This document shows, in pieces, positions 41,270-55,545 of a DNA stretch of 64,000 nucleotides. Source of the DNA: Tillus elongatus (taxonomy: Eukaryota > Arthropoda > Insecta > Coleoptera > Cleridae). Position numbers and translations under genes: made by a program. Position 1 is the stretch's first letter; every line of letters begins with the position of its first letter. The notes beneath the pieces were generated by a model. That model saw nothing but the letters and a program-made list of their open reading frames with translations. It ran no database searches and was not told the DNA's origin. The DNA lies in the NCBI GenBank assembly GCA_964006375.1, contig OZ023270.1:76230391-76294390 (forward strand). The letters run 5' to 3'.

Positions 41270-44200
41270 TAAATACTATCGTACCGTGGGTGTCAATAAG
41301 TAGGGAAGATGCAGCTTGTTAATTCTGGACTTGAAAGTTTGGAGGTACGTACGAGAAGGAAAAACATGTGCCGGCAAGGAATTCCACAACTTGGAAGACC
41401 TCGGGACAAAAGAGCGGGCATAACAAGATGTTCTATGTCTGGTGTCCTGGACAGTAAAAGGGTGCATTCGCTCTCTTCCCCTGGTAGATCTGTTCGGGCA
41501 GCAGGTGGAGAAACTATAGAAGAAAGTTCCTCTGAGCAGTGCCCGTGCAGATATCTATAAAAGAGAGGGAGAGGTCACCAACGACACGTCGGTGGGCAAG
41601 GGATATCAGCCTTTGGGTGAAGGTAGGGACAACGATGAGACGTATAGCTCTCTTCTGAATGGAGTCCAGGATATCGAGTGTAGAATCGGCAGCGGCACCC
41701 CAGATGTGCGATCAGTATTCGAGGTTTGCCCTTATTTGTGAAGTATATAATGTATAGAGGTTAGCCGGTGAAAAGCATTTGCGAGTCCGGAAGAGGAAAC
41801 CTAATTTCTTAGCAGCTGCTTCTCCAATTGATGTGACATGTTGGTGCCAATTGAGATTTCGATCCACAGAAATGCCAACAAGTGCAAATGACTCATTACT
41901 TTGAATAACTTGTTTGTTCATTGTGTTGGGTTTAGGGCTGGTGTATCTCTTATGAGATAGAAAGCAAGACTGAGATTTGGTAGAGTTGAATTGTACAAGA
42001 TTTCTACTTCCCCAGTCTAATATTTTTTGGAGATCCACAGAGACAGAACCCTCCGTGAGTCTGCGATCCTCATCTAATTGGGCTAAAGAGACAGGCTTAG
42101 AATATTGTATATTTGAGTGGAGGGCGCTGTCATCCGCGTAACTGTGAACTGGGTTGGATGTGCTAGAGAGGTGGTCATTGATGTGAAGAAGAAACCAAGT
42201 AGGGGCAAACGGTGAACCTTGAGGGACTCCTGCATTAATTTGATACAGTTTAGAGAAATGGCCATCCACGACAACAGAAATGCTCCGGTTGGAGAGTAAA
42301 TTTGCTGTCCAGGTACAGAGTTTTGGTGATATGCCATAGGCCGGAAGTTTGTTAAGCAGCGCTGCGTGCCAGACCTGATCGAATACTTGGGATATATCTA
42401 GAGCAGCAATCTGGGATTCACCGTTTAGTTCCATAGACTTGTTCTAAGAATGGGTGACAAAGGAAAGGAGGTGGGCAGTTGATCCATACTGCCTGTCGTG
42501 GATTAGACTGTGTTTTTCCAGAAATTTTAATAATTCGATGTTTATATACTTTTCTATCACTTGAGAGACAACTGAAAGGAGAGAAATAGGCCTGTAGTTG
42601 CTAGGCAGTGCTTTGGATCCTTTCTTGGGGACGGGTTGTACTCGAGCAGTTTTCCAATTACTAGGGAATATGCTATTGTAAGATGTCGAAAAGAGACAAG
42701 TCAGGACAGGAGCAAGTTCTGGTGCACATTTTTTGAGATAAATTGCTGGGATCTCGTCAAGGCCAGAGGCTTTCCTGGTATTAAGAGAAGAGAGCATATT
42801 TCGTACCTTTTTAGTTTAGAAAATGATATCCGTCATGTTATGCGCGATATTGAGGACTGTTGATGGTTGAACATTTGGAGGTGGGTTGAGGGTAGAATTG
42901 CCGGCGAACAACGAGGCAAAAAGTTCAGCCTTGCACAGGGCGGTAGAAACACGTTCATCCCCTGAGACAAGAGGTGGGAACGTGCTCTTGCAGAAATTAT
43001 CCCCAATAGATTTAGCAAGAGTTCAGAAGGATTTGCTGCCGTTGGAACATTAGAGGACTTTGTTTTTGATGTGGTTATTAAACGAGTTTTTTTGGCTCAG
43101 AAAGAATGCGGACATAGCGGTTTCTTGCGTCGTTAAATGCTTGACGGTTTTCTTGACTGGGATTGTGTAGAAGCGTTTTGTGAGCTTTGATCTTTTCAAG
43201 TCTGGCCTTGTCACAGGATTGAGATAACCAGAGCTTTTGAGGTTTTCTGTGTACGTGGTATAAATAACTCCATGCCAGCTTGGATGATTTCGGTGACGTT
43301 TTGTGAGATATCAGAGAGATTAGGATGAGAAAAGCAGACAGACGACCATGGCAATGAGGAAAAGTAATCCCGCATTTCGTCCCAGTTCGCGGAGTTGTAG
43401 TGCCAAACGATACGTGGGTGTGATGACTGTGTGACCTCGGGTTGCATTGCGCAGGAATTAATGACCATGCCGTGGTCGGAGCAACCAAGGGGTGCGGTGA
43501 CTCATGTCTTATAGCATTTAAGTTTTGTAGTAAGAAGTAGATCCCAGGGATTTGAGCTGTGTGTTGGGATGCAAGGTAAGTAAATAGGTTGCTGAACCAT
43601 ATCGGCTAAATAATTGCTGATTCCGAAGGCCTCTGCTGCTTTTCATTGTGGATCGGTTTTTAAAGATCCTAGCCATTCCTTATTATGTACATTGAAGTCA
43701 CCAAGAATAGTAACCTCGGAGGAAGGATATTCAGAAATCAGATGGTCGGTTTTTTCAGAAAGGTAGTCGAAGAGCTGGACAAAGTTATTGTCAGAAGGTG
43801 ACCGGTAAATGCAACAGATGAATTTGGCTGCAGCCCTGAGAGTCAGAGTTTAATAGAAAGTATGTATTTTTTTCCAGCTCCTAAATCGGGGAGTCTGGTG
43901 CAGGGTAGATTGCTACGGACGTATGCGCACACGCTTCCATGCAATCTAAAGAAAGTAAGGAGTTCAGACCCTGGGAAATTAAGGTGATTAGTGGCTGTTT
44001 TGGCAGTGATTTGGGTTTCGGTGGGAAAGAGGAGTTGGGGCCTATTAGCCTAGAGGAAATTGTGGACGGAGTTCAGGTTAGAATTTAAGCGACATATATT
44101 CGAGAAGGATATGTTAAATCTTGATGCCGGCGCCCCCTGCACACTCCTCTCCCGGAGATCCGAATGGAGGGGTATTTTACCTCCGGAATCTTTTGTACAA

Positions 44201-44330
44201 AGAGGAGCAATCATTATTTTTGTTTATAAGAGAAACCGACTCATACACCAGAACCGGAAACGTCCGTTGGGACTTCACCCCTTGATGTAAGGGGTGGTAC
44301 CTCCTCAGGCGTGAAAAAAATCCTTAACTA
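41270..44330 (-). pseudogene. jockey/CR1-like LINE, copy 2: APE endonuclease plus reverse transcriptase, broken
   Basis: Read from 44330 downwards. A possible end of ORF1 or 5' region is followed by the endonuclease with LFPTETQI (44008-44032), ILGDFNVHNKEW (GDFN at 43691-43702) and CSDHGMV (SDH at 43472-43480). The reverse transcriptase has KKGSKALPSNYRPISLLS, LDISQVFDQVWHAALLNKL, AGVPQGS and SYADDSAL (YADD at 42129-42140). After the thumb (SVDRNLNWHQHVTS) comes the C-terminal motif FVPRSSKLWNSLPAHVFP and a stop at 41276. Several frameshifts and stops, and a 14-bp deletion near 42485, break the frame. No RNase H domain is present. Such elements copy RNA into nicked target DNA; this copy cannot. 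Confidence 0.85.
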
Positions 44331-45034
44331 TCACGTAAAGGAAAAGTCCACTACCACCTGACTACCACCTGACTATCTGTCAGTTAGTAGGCGCAATAAC
44401 TGTGGAACGAATTGTGATATCAGTTTGGGTACAGGAATAAGAATATTTTCTTTGTGCTTAAGTTATGGGCCCTATATTCATTTCATGAGTATGTAAAATA
44501 TCACAGCCATGTGGAAGTTGTGATTCAATTGGCAGCTCTATTTTTAAACAATGTGTTTATGTATTTAAGTGATACCGTTTCTAGGGCCTCCTATGCATTA
44601 TAAGCTCGGTTATATAATTTTTATCTCCTTTAACATATTACCTACGTACGTCCTATTTATCCTGTTAAATGAATTATCGTGGGAAATACAGCAGGTTTCA
44701 TAAATATATTTTCATTGATAAACGACGATACAAACTGCAATTGTCGGAATAATTATAACATAAGTAACTGCATGATATATATATTTCTTATGCATGCATA
44801 TTACGTTATAATATGTATGTAATTGATGCACCATAATCTACATAACTGTTATATACTTTAAATGCACATTTTATATGATAGACGACATAGATAGAACTTC
44901 GCGGGAAGATAACAATCAGTCTTCAAACATTTCATTAGCATTAACAACTATACAGGCTGTCCCACCAGTAATGGCATTGATCGATTTATCAAAAACTAGC
45001 CGTTAGAAATTTTTGAAAATTTGATTATATACTA
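44331..45034. other. old repeat DNA, no gene
   Basis: The start repeats ccacctgacta twice. The text near 44510-44540 (gccatgtggaagttgtgatt) is mirrored near 55740-55775. Near 44955, tacaggctgtcccaccagta looks like a Tc1/mariner-type end, but no partner end was found. Confidence 0.4.
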
Positions 45035-46680
45035 ATGCCAGTCCCCTGTGAGTCCGAGGACTAACTAAAAGAATAGGCCCAAGGTAACCCCTGCCTGTCG
45101 TAAAAGGCGACTAATTGGAATCAAACACTGGCGGGGGGCTTGTCCATGTGGGCCTGGAGGGAGGCGAATATCTCTGGGGAGTGATGTACACCCGGATTTT
45201 GAGGCCTCCACTCTGGGCTTAGAAATGGATGATTGCCCGCGCTTGGTTGTTACTCGGGAGCGGGGTTCCGGATGGGTGCCGCCTTGGGTTGGGTGCTGGC
45301 GGGTGTCGTGTGTCTAGACGACACGGAGGGGGTTGACAACTCTGATGAGTGGTAAACACCCGGAGTTTGAGGCCCCCACTGCGTGCTTCGGAACGGACGG
45401 ACGGCTGCGCTTGTGCGATGCTCGGGAGCGGGGCTCGATGGGATGTCGCCTTGAGTCTAGCACTAGTAGGTGTCGGGTCTAGACGAACCCGGAGGAGAAC
45501 TGAGATCTTTAGGGGTGGAATACAACTAAGGGATGAGGCCTCTCCTGTGAGCTTCGAAACATACAAACGACCTCAATTGGATGCTCCTTGGATGCAGGAC
45601 TTCATGATACTGCACCGAGTCAAACACTGACGGATGTCTGGTCCAGACGAACTCGGAGAGAGGTTATCTCTCTTTGAGCTTTGAGACTGGCAAGCGACTT
45701 CGCTCAGATTGCAGTACATCTGTCAGACAAAGTTTCACCTCGTAGGTGTCGTCTCCTGTCGGAAGCTCGATTTGTTGAGTGAAATTTAAGCTAACGCTGG
45801 CAGGTGTTGGCCTGGACGAACCCGGAGGTGTCTGGGGTCTCTAGGGGTGGATTACTTCTGGAGACTTGAGCCTACTCTGTGAGCATCGATACAGGCTAAC
45901 GACCCCGCCTAGATGCTGCTCGAGGGCAGGACTTCATGATACCGCCTCGAGTCAATGAAACACTGGCGGGGGTCTGGTGCAGGTTAGGCTGGGGGGAGGC
46001 GGACATCTCTGGGGAGTGATATGCACCCGGAGTTTGACGCCTCCACTGTGACCTCAGAGACTGACAATTGGCCTCGCTTGGTTGTTACTCGGAAGCGGGG
46101 TTCCAGATGATACCGCCCTGGATTGGGCCCTGGCGTGTGTCGTGTGTCTAGACGTCCCGGGGGGCTCTGATCTCTGATGTGTGGTAAACACCCGGAGTTT
46201 GGAGCCCATACTGTGTGCTACGAAACGGACGGACGGCCTCGCTGGGGTGATGCTCGGGAGCGGGACTCGATGGGATGTTGCCTTGAGTCTTAACACTGTT
46301 AGGTGTCAGGTTTGGACGAGCCTGAGGGGAGCTGAGATCTCTAGGGGTGGATTACAACTGGAGATTAGATGCTGCTCGAGAGCGGGACTTCATGATACCG
46401 CCTCGAGGCAAACACTGACGGATGTCGGGTCCAGACGAACTCGGAGAGAGGTTATCTCTCTTTGAGCTTCGAAACGGGCAATCGAGTTCACTCAGATGGC
46501 AGTATACCTGCCAAACAAAGTTTCACCCTCAAGAAAAGATCTAATCCCTCAAGGAGTTGGAATTGATGGGTGAAATCTAAATAATTAGACGTGAGCCACA
46601 ATATACCTAAGGTCGCGGTGGAGGGACTGGAATAGCCCACTCACAATAAAATCTAATCTAATCTAAATCTAATAGGTGCA
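45035..46680. repeat. GC-rich higher-order tandem repeat, ending in (TAATC)-like repeats
   Basis: Degenerate units of about 165 bp share landmarks such as ggggagtgat, cacccggag, gctcgggagcggg, gatgggatg and tgtctagacg. The larger period is about 833 bp: tctctggggagtgat at 45171 and 46006, and ggtaaacacccggag near 45351 and 46183. The array closes with cccactcacaataaaatc and then taatctaatctaaatctaat near 46655. Base composition differs sharply from the rest of the window. The long frames across it reflect composition and are not convincing proteins. Such a tail suggests that it belongs to a retroelement end region, but this is not shown. Confidence 0.7.
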
Positions 46681-47062
46681 ACTCGACTAAAATATTTTCA
46701 AAATGGTGTCATTTCCGGTTATACCGGAAGTAAGTGTCAACTTTGTTATTTCCAATAGAATACCCCATATATTCTTGCATTTTTAGATTACACGACAAAT
46801 TGTGGATTTATTTGATGTATAATGTCCTGTACCTGAGTATAACCGTTTTTGACATGTTTCAAACTTTTTGTCAAAAATGACGTTTGCAGGCCAAAACATA
46901 ATTATTAAATTTTCCTATACGAAAGCTTTTATTAGTTAACTAGCGTTGGTTTATTTGTAGAAAGAGACATGCTTTAGTAGACTCCGTGTGATATTTTGAC
47001 AATTCTTAATTCCTAAAGTCAAAAAATAAGGTTAAAAATCAAAGGAAAGCTCCCCATTTTAG

Positions 47063-47114
47063 CGAATTTTTCGTAAAACGAAAAATTCACCAATGGGGAG
47101 ATCTGTGTTATATA

Positions 47115-47196
<82 letters not shown>

Positions 47197-48347
47197 TATC
47201 GATAATTCAAAAAATAATGGTCAGATTTTGATGAAATTTGGTACGTACCTTTGCTTTGCAAGTGGCTTGAACAAGTTCGTTAGCCAGGAAAATCGGAGGA
47301 GTTTTTCCGGGAAAATTTTTGTATCTCCGAAAATAACAGAGCTATGACAACCAGATTTGGCACATACATTTCTACTATCAAACTTACCCTGCATGCCGAA
47401 ATTCAGACCTTTAACTTGAAAGAAAAAAAGTTATAGGCATTTAAAAAAAAAAGTTGGGTGCCGCTGGTGATCAAAGGAAAGCACAAGAATAAAATATTTT
47501 GTGTGCTTAACAAAACCAATTAAATATTACATACAACCGTTAAGTTTTCTTGGCGCAAAAAGGTCAAGAAGTGGCAGAAAAAATATTTTGAAAATGTTAT
47601 CATTTTTCGTCTTAAAACGTCAAAGTCGCGATTTGAAACGTCAAAATTTGCAACTTTCTGACAATGAATTTGAAACAAATATGGATTATGTGGAAGATAT
47701 ATGGTACTAAGTGTGTTTTACAAAGACTTAAGTTTCAGCTTCAATCATCATTGTCCCTCATTTTACTAAAATATTTTCGGAGAATCCATTTCAAATAGAC
47801 CCTCTTTCTGATGCTTCGGCAGTAGTTTCAGCTATAGAGTTTATGGTTTAATAGTCTATATTTTAGCAAATTTTCAAAGAAAAAAATCGTTATTGAGAGA
47901 ACCGCGACGTATGAATTTTAAAAAGATCTCTTCAAGTGAGCGTGAACTAGAACCGCTAAAACTCATATACAGGGTCAGTTTCAGTTTTTGTTTGTTTACA
48001 TTTATACAGGGTGACGCATTTCGTCGGTAAAGCTCAATATTTCCGTTATTATACAAGATATGAGAAAACAGTATATACGTTAATTATAGAGTATCTCGAG
48101 CTGCCTCTTATCAACCCATTTTAACAATCACAGGCTGGCCCATAAGTCGTTGGTGATACACACTTTCTTTTTTTAATAGAACACCGCCTTATGTTATTGC
48201 ATTTGTGTGTTTTCGATTGAATTATAATGCATGTTTCTAAGAAATAAATTGATATCGTTTATAGTTTTTGACTTATTTCAATTGTTTTGCAACTTTTCAC
48301 GTTTTTGGAACATATTTCAAACACATCACAAATTGTGATACTACGTT
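47063..48347 (+). mobile_element. AT-composite, long form without module C
   Basis: Near-perfect hairpin (gcgaatttttcg / cgaaaaattcacc), a very short A, (AT)n at 47117-47194, B (cgtatcgataattc), D near 47610, AT-less A' near 47866-47990, tatacagggtgacgcatttc at 48004, E near 48130, and a tail (ttcaattgttttgcaactttt) shared with 13330-13400. The next copy starts directly afterwards. Confidence 0.7.
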
Positions 48348-48478
48348 TTAGTGAATTTTCTTAGAAAAAATTCACTAATGAGGAGATCTCGACTTTTGAA
48401 TTTTGAAAAAATTTCTTCAAATGAGCGCGATCTAGGACCCCTAGAACCCATATCCGGGGTCAGTTTCAATTTTTATAT

Positions 48479-48564
<86 letters not shown>

Positions 48565-49292
48565 CACACCGATAACTCAAAAAATAATGGGCCGATTTTG
48601 ATAAAATTTGGCATGTACCTTTCTTTTGTAAATGGCTTGGATAAGTTCGTTAGCCAGGAAAATCGGACGAGGTTTTCCGGGAATTCTTATCTCAAAAATT
48701 AATAAGCCGATTTTAATAAAATTTGGCATGTACCTTTCTTTTGTAAATGGCTTTGACAAGTTTGTTAGTAAAGAAAATCGGACGAGGTTTTCCGGGAAAA
48801 TTTTGAGTTTTCATTCGAAAAAAATTCTTATCTCAAAAAGTAATAAGCCGATTTTAATAAAATTTGGCATGTACCTTTCTTTTGTAAATGGCTTTGACAA
48901 GTTTGTTAGTCAAGAAAATCGGACGTGGTTTTCCGGGAAAATTTTGAGTTTTCATTCGAAAAAATTTTTTATCTCAAAGAATAATAGGCCGATTTTGATA
49001 AAATTTGGCATGTACCTTCCCTTTGTAAATGACTTTGACAAGTTAGTTAATCAAAAAAATCGGACGAGGTTTTCCGGGAAAATTTTGAGTTTTTATTTGA
49101 AAAAAAAATTTATCTTAAAAAATAAGAAATCTATGATAACCAAATTTGGTAGGTAGGTTTACGATATAAAAAGTAAACTATACACCAAAATTTAGATTTC
49201 TACGTTACAAGAAAAAAAAGTTATAATAAAATATTTTGTGCCAGATCATTTCTATGAAAATTCACTACCATAACGCACTTGCTGCGTCCAGG
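48348..49292 (+). mobile_element. AT-composite with an expanded B module
   Basis: Hairpin agtgaattttcttagaaaaaattcact, A, (AT)n at 48482-48560, then B repeated in tandem (see the next entry). D and E are deleted, and only the right arm of C remains (ctaccataacgcacttgctgcgtccag near 49266-49292). Confidence 0.75.
48590..49130 (+). repeat. in-frame 141-bp tandem repeat within module B
   Basis: The word gcatgtacct occurs at 48611, 48726, 48867 and 49008: one short first unit of 115 bp, then spacings of exactly 141 bp. 141 is 47 codons, and the frame 48632-49156 stays open for 174 codons through three full repeats of KPILIKFGMYLSFVNGFDKF-type text. No known domain is recognisable. It is rich in Lys, Phe and Ile, as expected from AT-rich DNA. 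Coding is unproven, and there is no ribosome-entry or promoter context. Confidence 0.75.
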
Positions 49293-49329
49293 CTTTTTTT
49301 ATCAATAGATAGCCCCATGGAAGTTACGC

Positions 49330-50006
49330 ATTTAGAGAGCCTTTTGTTTGTATTACTCGTCGAAAAACTCGAGCTGCCGTATAAAAGCACTCTCAAATAG
49401 TGTCTGAATTTTAAAAGTTTTCGCAAAATTGTTTTTAGTGTTTCTGTAGAAATTATTTTTGTAAGATTTTTGTGATATGTTGGTAATTAATAATAAATGT
49501 TTAGTAATTTATTGTAAAAAAAAATGGTCGAATTTTTGTGAAAAATATAATTTAGTGTAACATTACTCAAGGCATTTTCTGTAAAAAAAAAAGGTGAATG
49601 TTTTTTTAATTTTGGTCCTAAGGCTGTTTGTGACTAATTATTTTTGTAAAAAAAAAATGGTGATTTTTGTAAAAAAAAATTTGTTAATTTTTATATATAT
49701 TTTTTAAAATTTTGGTTCTAAAGCTGTTTGTGAATAATTATATCTTGGCAGGTGTCTAAATAGCTTAAAGAGGTTCGTTGGCCAGGAAAATCGGACCAGT
49801 TTTTTCTGGAACTTTTAAAGTTTATTTTTGGAAAATGTTTGTATTTTTTGAAACAACAAAGCTATTTTAATGAAGTCTGGTACATTGTTACTACTATATA
49901 GGTTATACTGCCAACCAAACGTCTTTCTTTTAAAACCAAGACATATTTGCCATTAAAAACATTTTTACGGAAATTCGCTACCATAACGCACTTGCGTCCA
50001 GACTTT
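49330..50006 (+). repeat. C-module relative with an extended left arm, second copy
   Basis: Matches 6600-7196 (gatatgttggtaattaataa, ttcgttggccaggaaaatcg, aacaaagctattttaatgaa) and ends cataacgcacttgcgtccag. Several A-runs of 8-10 lie in the left half. Confidence 0.55.
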
Positions 50007-50215
50007 TTCTGATATTGTCTTATTTAGAATTAAAAATAAGGATAACGTTGTATAAGGTTGTCTGGTCCGACAATTTGTCGTTTTCGAACTAATTAGCGTT
50101 TTTAAATTTTTCTATTGCAAAAGTGCTGCTCAGATGGCTATGACAGCGTCAGAAAATAATCAAGTGCTATAGAAATCTCACCAATTACTTGCCATTTGAC
50201 AGTTATCCATAATTA

Positions 50216-51090
50216 TGCCGGGGCGATTGAATAAGTCGCTTGAAGATTATTTAAATTGATTTATTATCTCTGGCGAATGTAATAAATTCTTATCAAGAAC
50301 ATATGTGAGAGGTTTGTTGGCAGATATCCAGGTAAACAGAAACTGCCAGTAAAGAGTGTAAAACGATTCAGAATTTTAAAAATGTTGGCAGCGTCAAGCA
50401 AACCATTCACAGAAGAAAACCCATTGTCAATGATGAAGGTATCGAGAGTGCTATTTTCGGATATCTTGCAGCATATCCTATGACATCCTTAAGACAACTG
50501 GCTCTACAAAAAGGAATATGGAAGAACTCAATACATAGGATTCTACTAAAACATAAATGCCACTTATTTCATCCCAATATTAGTTCAGCACCTGAAACTG
50601 ATTTTCCCAAAAGTGTTCGGTTTTGCGAGTTTATTTTAACGATGTTGCAAGATGACATTTGATTTTTGGACAACGTAATTTGGACTGACCAAGCAAAATT
50701 TACAAAAAAGGCCTTTTTAAGAGTCAATTCTCATCTCTGGTGAAACTCAAATCCTCATCCAGTGAGACTGCGAGATTGTCAAGAAACCTGGCCATTTAAT
50801 GTGTTTTGTGCTCTAAGAAATAATAGAGTACTAAAACTGCATTTCTATGAAGAAAATTTAAATGGTAAGTTATTAATAGTACAATTCAAAATATTTCTCC
50901 GTTTTAAATTACGTATTACATAAAGTATGTAAAAGATATGGTCTATTCTGTTCAACCAAAAAATTTAGAGGATTTGAGAAACAAAATTACTTGTGCCTGC
51001 AGGGAGATTTCGCTTCAAGTTATTAGAAAGGCGTGCTCTGTGGAGCTTATTAGAAGAAATGACTTTTGCCAGTTTGAGCATCCTTTATAA
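50216..51090 (+). pseudogene. mariner-family transposase remnant (element 4)
   Basis: After a degenerate start (MPGRLNKSLEDYLN), a frame-shifted stretch gives RFVGRYPGKQKLPVKSVKRF. Then 50480-50659 reads MTSLRQLALQKGIWKNSIHR and ILLKHKCHLFHPN, the second DNA-binding region. Past an in-frame TGA it continues VIWTDQAKFTKKAF, with the first catalytic Asp at 50697-50699. The region with the second and third Asp is deleted between about 50870 and 50940. The end, PKNLEDLRNKI and RRNDFCQFEHPL, is recognisable before a stop near 51088. Its inverted repeats were not found. Confidence 0.7.
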
Positions 51091-51274
51091 GTTATTTTGG
51101 TCATCGTTAGAAATATTAATTAACTGTTAATTATATTTTTGTGATTACTTTTGAAAATGAATTTGTTGTGATTTTCCTGAAAACCATTGAAATGAAAAAC
51201 ATGTTTGACACATTATTGATTAAGAATGACATAACGAATCTGAATCTTGTATATAGGTACATCTTTAAAAACGC

Positions 51275-53030
<1,756 letters not shown>

Positions 53031-53034
53031 GATC

Positions 53035-53077
53035 ATTTCTGTGAAAATTCATTACCATAACGCACTTGCTGCGTCAA
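53035..53077 (+). repeat. lone right arm of module C
   Basis: gatcatttctgtgaaaattc then ccataacgcacttgctgcgt; the same short form, preceded by gatcatttct, ends the copy at 49292. No left arm nearby. Confidence 0.55.
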
Positions 53078-53801
53078 GACTTTTTGTTATGGGTAGTTGC
53101 AAGTTGCACACCTACGTATGACGGTACACAAAAAACGCTGTGTTTATAAGCTACTCATTGTATTAGTTACTTGCAAAAATACAACACTATAACACAGCTA
53201 TATTTGTATTTTATCTTGTAAGTTATCAGATTCTTGAAACTTGTTAGTCTGTTTTGTTGCTTCGCATCACAGCTCAACAGAATGATAAGTGTTTCCCATC
53301 TCCGGAAGGAAAAAAACTCCACGATACCTCCATCTTGCCTACAGTCTACATTTCGTTCGTTCCGACTTAAATGGCAAGTATTAGATAAACGGATAAGTTG
53401 ATCTAGATTAATGAAAGTATTTCCCCGACTAATTTATCTTAGAATTAAGATTAAGACGTCTCAAAACGTCTAAGTCTTAATTTGTCACTTCGCCTTGTGC
53501 CCTGCCACCACCCGCTCGCGGCCCCTCCCCCACCCCGCCAACTCCTTTCCACTCTTCTTTTCTTGTTTAAGCTTGAATTTAAATTGTAAATGGATTTCTG
53601 CCGGCTCTATATTGATTTTTCTTGGGGCTCACCGTTCCCAAGACGACATTCTTATATACCAGTGTCCTTTATTTTGATTCGTCTGAAGGGAGTTCACGAT
53701 TTTACATGAAATAGGGTGGCATTTTTTTTAGGTCATGCTTAATAGAACATTTTAAGGGGTAAAGATTATACCAAAATTCTTTAGTAACCAGAAAATAAAA
53801 A
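53078..53801. other. no recognised feature; contains a C-rich patch
   Basis: Mostly AT-rich sequence without matches. At 53485-53550 there is an unusual C-rich patch (cacccgctcgcggcccctcc). A 60-codon frame over it has no known domain. Confidence 0.45.
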
Positions 53802-55164
53802 CTCTGGACGCAGCAAGTGTGTTATGGTAGTGAATTTTCATAAAAATGTTTTTATTGCAAATATGTGTGTTTTCTTTTTAAGAAAGCAGGCATCAATGTT
53901 GGTTACCAGTATAACCTATATAGTAAAAACAATATGCCATGTTTCATAAAAATAACTTTATTGTGTGAAAATGTACAAAAATTTCCAAAAGTAAACTTAA
54001 AGTGTTCCCGGAAAAACTCGTTTCTTGGTCAACATTATAGGTTAATAGCAATTGAACTATTCAAATATGAAGCATTTGATCAAAATTCGCTACCATAACG
54101 CACTTGCTGCATCCAGAATTTCTTTTCTTACAAACATGGTTACATTTGGTTACCAGTATAACCTATATAGTAAAAACAATATGCCATATTTGATTAAAAT
54201 AACTTTATTGTTTGAAAACGTACAAAAATTTCCGAATGTAAACTTAAAGTGTTCCCGAAAAAATCCGTTTCTTGGTCAACCTTATAGGTTAATAGCAAAT
54301 TGAGCTTTTAAAATATGAAGCATTTAATCAAAATTCGCTACCATAATGCACTTGCTGCATCCAGAATTTTTTTTGCTACAAACATGCATTATATTTTGAT
54401 GGAAAATGCAAAAATGCAATAACATAAGGCGTGTTTGATTAAAAAAAAAAGAAAATTTGTATCACCAACGACTTATGGGCCGCCCTGTGATTGTAGAAAC
54501 ATTTTTTTAAGATGTAGCTCAAGACACCCTATAATTAATATATACTTATTTTTTTCATATCTTGTATAATAACGGATATATTGAGCTTTATTGATTTTTT
54601 ACGAAAATTCGACAAAAATTATATACCATTAAATGATAAACTCTATAGCTAGGACTACTGCCAGGCATCAGAGAAAGCGTCTATTTGAAATGAATTTTCT
54701 GGAAACATTTTAGTGAAATGAAGGACAATGACGGTTGAAACTAAGACTTCAGGGTTTGTTAAACATCCTTCTTGAGACATTTGATTTCCATAGCCCGTAT
54801 TAGATTTAAGTTATTTGCCTAAATGTTGCCGATTTTGACGTTTTAAATCGCAACTTTGACGTTTTGAGGAAAACCCCAATTTATTTTTTCTTTAAATGCC
54901 TATAACTTTTTTGTCTTTTGTGCTACATAGCTAAATTTTAATAGATAACTTACCTATAAGGATATAAACCCGCGTACCAAATTTGGTTGCCCTTACTTTG
55001 TTAATTCCGGAGATATAATTTTTTTTCGAAAGAAAACACAAAATTTTCCGGGAAAACCTGGGCAGATTTTCCTGGCTAACGAACTTATCCAAGCCATTTG
55101 CCAAAGGAATTTATTTACGAAATTTAATCAAAATCGGCTCATTATTATTTGAGTTATCGGTGTG

Positions 55165-55260
<96 letters not shown>

Positions 55261-55392
55261 ATATAAAAATTGAAACTGACCCCGGATATGTGTTCTGGGG
55301 GGCCTAATTAGCGCTCATTTGAAGAAATTTTTTCAAAATTCAAAAGTCGAGATCTCATTAGTGAATTTTTTTAAGAAAATTCACTAAAACGA
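53802..55392 (-). mobile_element. AT-composite, minus orientation, with module C partly duplicated
   Basis: First C from 53802 to about 54118 (ctggacgcagcaagtgtgtt to gctgcatccag). After ttcttttcttacaaacatgg a second C lacking its left arm follows (about 54140-54363). Then E (cttatgggccgccctgtg), D at 54835-54880, B ending at gtgatac 55167, (AT)n to 55256, A, and hairpin aagaaaattcact near 55385. Confidence 0.75.
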
Positions 55393-55483
55393 AACGGTTC
55401 TTAAAATATAAACGTTCATCAATAATTTATGTAGGTATTTTACAATCAATACAAAAAAAGTCTACTTATAGTTTTTTGTTACT

Positions 55484-55545
55484 TTTCCGTTGGTCTATTT
55501 CGGCGACTATGGTCAATTACCGACGTCAGGGACAAATTTGGTTTT
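55484..55545 (-). repeat. SINE fragment
   Basis: cgttggtctatttcggcgac and accgacgtcagggac match the tail-proximal part of the SINE at 69-405. The rest is missing. Confidence 0.5.

Noticed and set aside
44950..44985. The end of another Tc1/mariner element (tacaggctgtcccaccagta)
   Set aside because: It looks like a terminus, but I found no second inverted end or transposase near it.
45219..45630. Arg- and Pro-rich proteins in the GC-rich array
   Set aside because: The frames are open because the repeat is GC-rich, they occur on both strands, and they follow the repeat units.
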